Of a DNA stretch of 64,000 bases, positions 58,740 through 64,000 are shown piece after piece. The stretch is taken from contig NZ_QFRJ01000006.1 in NCBI RefSeq assembly GCF_003143775.1, positions 62,001 through 126,000 of the forward strand. Direction: 5' to 3'. A program made the translations under genes and the position numbers. This DNA is from Brumimicrobium oceani. Its GTDB lineage: Bacteria; Bacteroidota; Bacteroidia; Flavobacteriales_D; Crocinitomicaceae. Within the stretch, counting starts at the first letter, position 1. Each line of letters begins with the position of its first letter. The notes under the pieces were generated by a model, which had not been told where the DNA came from, made no database searches, and saw only the letters and a program-made list of their open reading frames with translations.

Positions 58740-58988
58740 ATGAAAAAATTGTCATTTATATTATCAGGAATAGTTCTACTAACGATTGGTAGCTGTCAAA
58801 AAGAAGAAATCAAACCTAAGCAGTACGATGATTCTTATCAAAGAAATGTAATAATTGAAGATTGTGGCAATAATAAATCCAATGGCAATGACGTCATTCT
58901 TGGAAAAGGAATTATAGCAGATACGCTTATAAATATTACCGATCCAAATGGTGATGAAGACGACGAAAGAAGAGTGAAAAAGAAATAG
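58740..58988 (+). CDS. Small lipoprotein of unknown function
   Basis: An 82-residue protein with a lipoprotein signal (T-I-G-S-C19) and a mature part of about 64 residues, rich in D, N and K and probably disordered, ending D-D-E-R-R-V-K-K-K. No family is recognised. It has its own strong-looking promoter and a terminator, so it is expressed separately, and lies directly behind a LytTR/propeller-kinase pair that could control it. Confidence 0.65.
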   Translation: MKKLSFILSGIVLLTIGSCQKEEIKPKQYDDSYQRNVIIEDCGNNKSNGNDVILGKGIIADTLINITDPNGDEDDERRVKKK

Positions 58989-59012
58989 AATTAGTGATTA
59001 TATAAATAAAGA

Positions 59013-59039
59013 GAGTTGCAAAATTGCAGCTCTTTTTTT
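59013..59039 (+). terminator. Rho-independent terminator
   Basis: GAGTTGCA and TGCAGCTC form an 8-pair stem (one G-U) around AAAT and are followed by seven T, 25 bases after the small lipoprotein gene. Confidence 0.8.
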
Positions 59040-59198
59040 GTTTAGGAACTTTCTTTGTGAATGTAAAAAACTTGACTTTTAAAGAACAGAACACCTTCAA
59101 AAATAAACAGGTCAATAAACGAAATAGTCTTTTCAAAAACTATTTTTCACCCAATGAATAAATAAAAGTATATTAGAAGTGTACCATTAAAAAACAAC

Positions 59199-60755
59199 AT
59201 GTCTAAAACAGCTTCTCCCGCGCTATTTGAGCTTATAAAAAGCTTAACAAAAAGTGAAAAAAGATACTTTAAAATTTATGCATCTCGCCATACTATAGGT
59301 GAAGAAAACAATGGTGTTCGGATTTTTGACTTTATTGATCAACAAGAAAAATTCGATGAAGAGGAGATTTATGAGAATTTTAAAGGTGAAGCTTTTTTGA
59401 ATCAATTTCCAATAACTAAAAACAGATTATATGAACAAATTATTAGTGCACTGGATGCTTTTTATGCTTCAAAAGACCTAGAGGCACAGCTTTACAAAAT
59501 GTTGCATAGTATTAATATACTTTACAGTAAAGGATTATATGATCATGCGGTCAACGAGCTAAAAAAAGCAAAAAGACTTGCAAATAAGCACAACAAGGTT
59601 GCCATACTTTTGCAACTGGCAAACAAAGAGAAAATGATTCTTGAAACCCGAGGCTATCAAAAAGCAAACACCAAAAGTATAGATAAGCACAAACAAGAAA
59701 CCCTCGATTTAGCAAATCAATACAGTTTGTACAATTCATTATGGAGCCTAAAAAGTAAACTTTTCATTCAACTAAACCAGTATGGCCAAGCAAGATCTTC
59801 GGCAGAACTAGAACGCTACAATGAATTGTATGAGGGATTCAAACAAATTGAGCAGCCAAAAGAAATATCATTTGAAAATCAATATTTAATTAATCATTTT
59901 AAAAGCGCTTATTACTTTGCGATTCTAGAAAATGAAAAATCTTTAGAATTACTTAAAGAAAACTTAGCTCATTTTAAGGCGAATCAAAATAAAATGAGTG
60001 AGCATCCCAATCAATATTTTTCAATTTTAACCAACATCATTCATTCAGAATCTAAATTAGGAAACTCAAAAGCAATCCATATTCATTTAAATGAATTGAA
60101 AGCGTTCCCGCATCAATTGAAGAGTAACATTACAGAAGATTTGGCAATAAAATTATTTTCTAGCATAAACAGTATTGAACTAAAAATATTAAATCAGGAA
60201 GGAAACTTTAATAAGGCCATAGCCTTATCAGAAGAAATTAAAAATGGTTTAGAAAAATACGAGGAAGAAATTACTCCATTCAGAAAAGCTTATCTCGCTT
60301 TTAACATGTCAATTGCTCATTTTGGAAATGAAGATTTTAATCAAAGCCTGAAGTGGATTAACGTAATATTAAACAATAAGGATTTGGATCAAAAAGAGGA
60401 TATTGTTTCCTTTGCTCACCTACTGAACCTACTTATACATTTCGAATTAAAAAATGATGATTTACTCCCATATGCGATAAAAAGCACCAAAAGATTTTTA
60501 TCAAAACGTAAAAGGACATTTAAATTTGAATCGCTCTTCCTCAAAAATTTAACAAAGATTTCTAATGCTCAAAACAAATATGAAATAGAAGATTTACTTC
60601 AAAATATAGATGAGGAAATAAAAGATTTAAAAAATGATCCTTTTGAATCTGTAGCCTTTGAATATTTCGATTTTCATCTGTGGCTTATTTCCAAAGTGAA
60701 AAACAAATCCTTTCAAGAAGTAAAACGGGAAGATTATTTGATAAAAAGAGCGTAA
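59199..60755 (+). CDS. Helical-repeat (TPR-like) protein of unknown function
   Basis: A 518-residue cytoplasmic protein without signal peptide, made almost wholly of alpha helices with TPR-like spacing (A-L-L-L-Q-L-A-N-K-E-type segments, A-Y-L-A-F-N-M-S-I-A-H-F). The N-terminus L-I-K-S-L-T-K-S-E-K-R-Y-F-K opens many Bacteroidota proteins of this kind, which remain uncharacterised. Likely a protein-protein interaction scaffold. Monocistronic. Confidence 0.7.
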   Translation: MSKTASPALFELIKSLTKSEKRYFKIYASRHTIGEENNGVRIFDFIDQQEKFDEEEIYENFKGEAFLNQFPITKNRLYEQIISALDAFYASKDLEAQLYKMLHSINILYSKGLYDHAVNELKKAKRLANKHNKVAILLQLANKEKMILETRGYQKANTKSIDKHKQETLDLANQYSLYNSLWSLKSKLFIQLNQYGQARSSAELERYNELYEGFKQIEQPKEISFENQYLINHFKSAYYFAILENEKSLELLKENLAHFKANQNKMSEHPNQYFSILTNIIHSESKLGNSKAIHIHLNELKAFPHQLKSNITEDLAIKLFSSINSIELKILNQEGNFNKAIALSEEIKNGLEKYEEEITPFRKAYLAFNMSIAHFGNEDFNQSLKWINVILNNKDLDQKEDIVSFAHLLNLLIHFELKNDDLLPYAIKSTKRFLSKRKRTFKFESLFLKNLTKISNAQNKYEIEDLLQNIDEEIKDLKNDPFESVAFEYFDFHLWLISKVKNKSFQEVKREDYLIKRA

Positions 60756-60912
60756 AGATTTGTTTTTGGGATTCATTCAATGATTGATTTTTTTGGATTC
60801 GTTGAATCATTAAAATTTTTAGATTCAAGAATTGCATAGCACATTAATAATGAAATGTACAGTTTACCAACCGTCCGTAAATTATTCCTCCATAAAAAAA
60901 TTCATTTTGGCT

Positions 60913-61551
60913 CTACCACAAAATTGGATTGCTCTTTTTTTCCTCTCCAATGGTTGTTTCTGGGCCGTGACCTGTATACACCAAGGTATTGTCGGGTAAC
61001 GTAAACATTTTTTTCGTTATCGAATTTTTCAATGTCTGCATATCTCCTCCGGGTAAATCAACTCTCCCATAACTCCCTTTAAAAAGAACATCACCATTAA
61101 TTACCAATTCCTCTTTTGCGCTGTAAAAAACCACATGACCTGGTGCATGCCCTGGACAAAATATAACCTCGAAGGAGATATCACCAAAATTTAAAACGTC
61201 GCCTTCTTCAATAAATTTATCTGGCATCGGTGAAGCTTGAAATTGGTTTAAACCATACATTTGAGCACTTCTTTCGCCCATTTGCAATGTAACCACATCG
61301 TCTTTATGCAAATATAAATCAACGCCATATTCACGCTTCACAAAGTCATTTCCCATGATGTGATCCAAATGACCATGCGTATTCAGTAAAGCTTTTACTG
61401 TTAAATCGTTCTTTGAAATATAGTCTCTCAACAATTGACGCTCTTCTTCAAAATAACAACCAGGATCAATAATTACGACATTTTTTTGGTCATCTATTGC
61501 TAGATAAGTATTTTCTTGAATCGGATTAAAAGTGAATTTAACTATTTTCAT
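60913..61551 (-). CDS. Metallo-beta-lactamase fold hydrolase (glyoxalase II-like)
   Basis: A 212-residue zinc hydrolase with the motif T-H-G-H-L-D-H (H-x-H-x-D-H), further ligands in G-H-A-P-G-H, N-G-D-V-L-F and Y-T-G-H-G-P. The size and the G-S-Y-G-R-V-D-L-P-G-G loop match the YcbL-type hydroxyacylglutathione-hydrolase-like group rather than true glyoxalase II. Substrate not assigned. Monocistronic. Confidence 0.93.
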   Translation of the reverse strand: MKIVKFTFNPIQENTYLAIDDQKNVVIIDPGCYFEEERQLLRDYISKNDLTVKALLNTHGHLDHIMGNDFVKREYGVDLYLHKDDVVTLQMGERSAQMYGLNQFQASPMPDKFIEEGDVLNFGDISFEVIFCPGHAPGHVVFYSAKEELVINGDVLFKGSYGRVDLPGGDMQTLKNSITKKMFTLPDNTLVYTGHGPETTIGEEKKSNPILW

Positions 61552-61751
61552 AATTGGAATTTTTATCTGTTACAACAAATTTGAATTGTTCAATTTTTGC
61601 AATTGCTATTCATCTACAAAATTAGCATCTTTGTGATTGATCGTACGCAATATTCGCAGAAAAAGCGGAATTAAAGATTAAATTAGTGAATTCACCTGTG
61701 AAGACGAGATTGATCTCAGATCAGTAAACAATTGCAAAAAAAGGAAAAATC

Positions 61752-62939
61752 ATGAATCAAAATATACGTGAATCAGTAATACAGCAATCAGAAGATCTTT
61801 TTGAAAAAGTGCTTGGCTACAGAAAACACATTCATAAAAACCCTGAATTATCGTATCAAGAATTTGAAACCATGAAGTTCATTTCTGAGCAACTGACTAA
61901 AATTGGAATTCCTCATGAGACTGGAGTTGCAGAAACAGGAATTGTTGGAGTTATTCGTGGAAATCGTCATTCAGAAAATCAAGAATGCATTGGTTTACGC
62001 GCTGATATTGATGCACTGCCTATTCAGGAGCAAAATGATGTTGATTATAAATCGAAAAACGATGGAATAATGCACGCTTGTGGTCATGATGTGCATACAT
62101 CCGTCCTATTGGGAGCTGCTGAGATTCTATTTGGGATGAGAAATGAACTAAAAGATCCAGTAAAGTTAATTTTCCAACCAGGCGAAGAGAAAAATCCCGG
62201 AGGAGCAAGCTTAATGATTGAGGCGGGTTGTTTGGAAAACCCAAAAGTGAAAGAAATGTATGCCTTGCATGTTTTTCCAGATTTTGCTGTTGGTCAAGTT
62301 GGTACTAAAGAAGGACTATATATGGCTTCTTGCGATGAAGTCTATATCGACATTATTGGAAAAAGTGGTCACGGAGCCACTCCTCACGAAACAATCGACA
62401 GCATACTGGTTGGAGCAGAAATAGTTACCTCACTTCAGCAAATTGTGAGTAGAAAATGTGATCCAAAAATTCCTTGTGTTTTAAACTTTGGACATTTTGA
62501 AGCTCTGGGAACAACAAATGTAGTTCCAGAAAAAGTACATATCAAAGGAACATTCAGGACCATGAATGAAGAATGGCGAGCAAAAGCGCTACAACAAATC
62601 ACAAAGCAAGCAGAACTCATTGCAGAAGCTCACGGAGCAAAAGCCATTGTTGAAATTAGTAAGGGCTATCCATTTTTAGAAAATGACGTTGAACTGACAA
62701 GAAAATTTGTACAAAAAGCCAACAACTGGCTAGGCGAGGAAAATGTACATGATTTACCGATTCGTTTAACAGCTGAAGACTTCTCTTTCTACGCACAAGA
62801 AATCCCAACATGCTTTTTTAGAATTGGCGTGAGAAACGAAGAAAAAGGAATCGTGCATGGAGTTCACAATTCCAGATTTAATATCGACCATGAAGCCTTA
62901 AAAACGGGGATGCAAATGATGGTGATGGCTTGTTTGTAA
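61752..62939 (+). CDS. M20 family amidohydrolase (N-acyl-amino-acid/hippurate hydrolase-like)
   Basis: A 395-residue metal hydrolase. Ligands are in H-A-C-G-H-D-V-H-T, G-E-E-K-N-P-G-G and the C-terminal R-L-T-A-E-D-F-S-F-Y; the early R-K-H-I-H-K-N-P-E-L-S and G-L-R-A-D-I-D-A-L-P-I are typical of the AmhX/HipO/IAA-amino-acid hydrolase group. It cleaves N-acyl amino acids in the cytoplasm. A second M20 enzyme of another subfamily is encoded at 38328-39719. Confidence 0.93.
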   Translation: MNQNIRESVIQQSEDLFEKVLGYRKHIHKNPELSYQEFETMKFISEQLTKIGIPHETGVAETGIVGVIRGNRHSENQECIGLRADIDALPIQEQNDVDYKSKNDGIMHACGHDVHTSVLLGAAEILFGMRNELKDPVKLIFQPGEEKNPGGASLMIEAGCLENPKVKEMYALHVFPDFAVGQVGTKEGLYMASCDEVYIDIIGKSGHGATPHETIDSILVGAEIVTSLQQIVSRKCDPKIPCVLNFGHFEALGTTNVVPEKVHIKGTFRTMNEEWRAKALQQITKQAELIAEAHGAKAIVEISKGYPFLENDVELTRKFVQKANNWLGEENVHDLPIRLTAEDFSFYAQEIPTCFFRIGVRNEEKGIVHGVHNSRFNIDHEALKTGMQMMVMACL

Positions 62940-63022
62940 ATAATTACGAATTACCAATCATTTAATTACGAATGTATGGGGCGTGAAGATGAGTTTGTTC
63001 TTATCGGATAAAAAATTAAAAA

Positions 63023-63139
63023 TTAACCGCAATGGCGCAAAGGTCTCAAAGTAAAATTGAGCAAAACTTGTTTACTCAATTCACCTTGGTAAAAAAAACT
63101 CAGCGAACTTTGCGTTAACCTCTGCGACTTCGCGGTAAA
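63023..63139. repeat. Imperfect inverted repeat (AACTTTGCG / GCGGTTAA type)
   Basis: Arms 63023-63044 and 63118-63139 are complementary at about 17 of 22 positions, with further ACTTTG similarity inward. Related sequence occurs between genes in many Bacteroidota, probably as a small nonautonomous element. It abuts the stop codon of the methyltransferase gene. Confidence 0.55.
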
Positions 63140-63142
63140 AAA

Positions 63143-64000
63143 TCAACAACAACCTCCTCCAACACTCTCGTTACTCTCTGACTTACTCGCAAATGGAATA
63201 TCCGTCCCACAGCCTTCGTAAATGCCGTAATGTGTTGACCAATCTCCAAAGAAATCGAAATGTTTATTGTAACGCGTATCGTTTAGCATTCGAAATGTAT
63301 TTCCGCAAACACTCATTATCTTACCTTTAGGAAACTCATGGTGATCGTCCAAAAATAAATTTTCTTTCTCTGTTGAAAGCGTTCCTTTATAGCGCACTGC
63401 TTGACCATAATCTTCACAGTATTGTTCTAAGCCATCAATTTTAAACAAGCGATAAGTCACTGAGAAGAACTTAATATTACCTACTTTTTCCTCAAGCTCC
63501 TCGTTTTCTATGGTGATAGGCTCGTCTTCCGCAACTCTTGGGTCAGAGAACCCTGCTTTTCTTGCAGCGTTTAAAAAATCGTTCCAATACAATGCACCAC
63601 TGAGACATTCACCCCAAAGCACTTGATCTTTTTGCAGTTCCTGTGGTATTCTTCTATCGGAATACACATCAGAAAAATACATTTCTCCACCTGGCTTTAG
63701 AAGCTTGAATGCATCTGACAACACTTTATCTTTGTTAGAAGCTAAGTTAATTACACAATTAGAAATAATCAAATCAAAAGACTCTGGCGCAAAACCCAAC
63801 TCATCTAATTTCTCAATATTACCATTAACGAATTCAACATTAGATTTAGAATAACCAAATTTTTCTTTGTGATATTCCAAATGTTTATTGGCAACGTCCA
63901 ACTGCTCTTGTGTCATGTCTACACCCACAATTTCACCTGCTTCACCCACAAGTTGAGCAGCAATATAACAATCGCGACCACTCCCAGAACCCAAATCAAG
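63143..64000 (-). CDS. Arsenite methyltransferase-like SAM-dependent methyltransferase, 3' part (cut by window end)
   Basis: The frame is open to the window edge, so the start lies beyond it; about 285 residues are visible. The SAM-binding L-D-L-G-S-G-S-G-R-D is at the edge, with G-V-D-M-T-Q-E-Q-L next. N-C-V-I-N-L, G-E-C-L-S-G-A-L and E-Q-Y-C-E-D-Y-G-Q-A-V-R-Y-K-G place cysteines where ArsM enzymes hold arsenite. The C-terminus ends G-G-G-C-C, an extra pair of thiols. It probably methylates arsenite or a related metalloid; no other ars gene is visible in the window. Confidence 0.85.
   Translation of the reverse strand, partial: LDLGSGSGRDCYIAAQLVGEAGEIVGVDMTQEQLDVANKHLEYHKEKFGYSKSNVEFVNGNIEKLDELGFAPESFDLIISNCVINLASNKDKVLSDAFKLLKPGGEMYFSDVYSDRRIPQELQKDQVLWGECLSGALYWNDFLNAARKAGFSDPRVAEDEPITIENEELEEKVGNIKFFSVTYRLFKIDGLEQYCEDYGQAVRYKGTLSTEKENLFLDDHHEFPKGKIMSVCGNTFRMLNDTRYNKHFDFFGDWSTHYGIYEGCGTDIPFASKSESNESVGGGCC

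Noticed and set aside
1-64000. CRISPR array or rRNA genes
   Set aside because: No regularly spaced direct repeats with spacers and no rRNA sequence were seen; the palindromic repeats have irregular spacing and few copies.

Overview
The window reads as low-GC, tightly packed chromosomal DNA of a Bacteroidota bacterium, most likely a flavobacterial-type lineage. Supporting signs are two secreted proteins ending in gliding-motility/type IX secretion C-terminal domains, TPR-membrane-AraC regulators, a propeller histidine kinase with a LytTR regulator, lipoproteins of Bacteroidota type, and promoter elements of the TAnnTTTG kind.

Region 1 (1-9324) is a defence-like island. A large protein that enters from outside the window overlaps a PAPS-reductase/ATP-pyrophosphatase family protein on the + strand. 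Facing them on the - strand is a compact three-gene operon: a GHKL-type ATPase, a RecF/OLD-like AAA ATPase and an HNH nuclease. The last two resemble the Septu PtuA/PtuB pair. The island lies on the 3' side of a tRNA-Arg(UCG) gene (9901-9974, - strand). That gene is flanked by degenerate partial copies of itself and its terminator, as expected of an integration hotspot, and the next 700 bases hold only decayed fragments.

Region 2 (10756-19332) looks like a synthase-dependent exopolysaccharide export operon: a truncated paralogue and a full HEAT-repeat membrane protein, a processive GT2 synthase, a TPR plus outer-membrane beta-barrel protein, a DUF4838 lipoprotein and a DUF1573 lipoprotein. 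Two tandem paralogous TPR-TM-AraC regulators follow (19716-22988). This operon and the GHKL/ATPase/HNH module are the best candidates for undescribed systems.

Region 3 (23001-37802) has an RprX/RprY-like two-component pair, glycine C-acetyltransferase (kbl), a large SBBP/PKD type IX secreted protein, a long amidophosphoribosyltransferase, an orphan histidine kinase overlapping gpmI, a 385-bp element with inverted ends, and a choice-of-anchor-L secreted protein.

Region 4 (38328-64000) is mostly housekeeping: M20 peptidases, a thioredoxin-like DUF255 protein, RNase HII, nadC with two co-transcribed genes, an aldehyde dehydrogenase, a polysaccharide flippase, Xaa-Pro aminopeptidase, an alpha/beta hydrolase, a LytTR/propeller-kinase pair with a small lipoprotein, a metallo-beta-lactamase hydrolase and the 3' part of an arsenite-methyltransferase-like gene cut by the window end. 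Small palindromic repeats sit in several intergenic spaces. All assignments are from reading the sequence and remembered families; no search was run.
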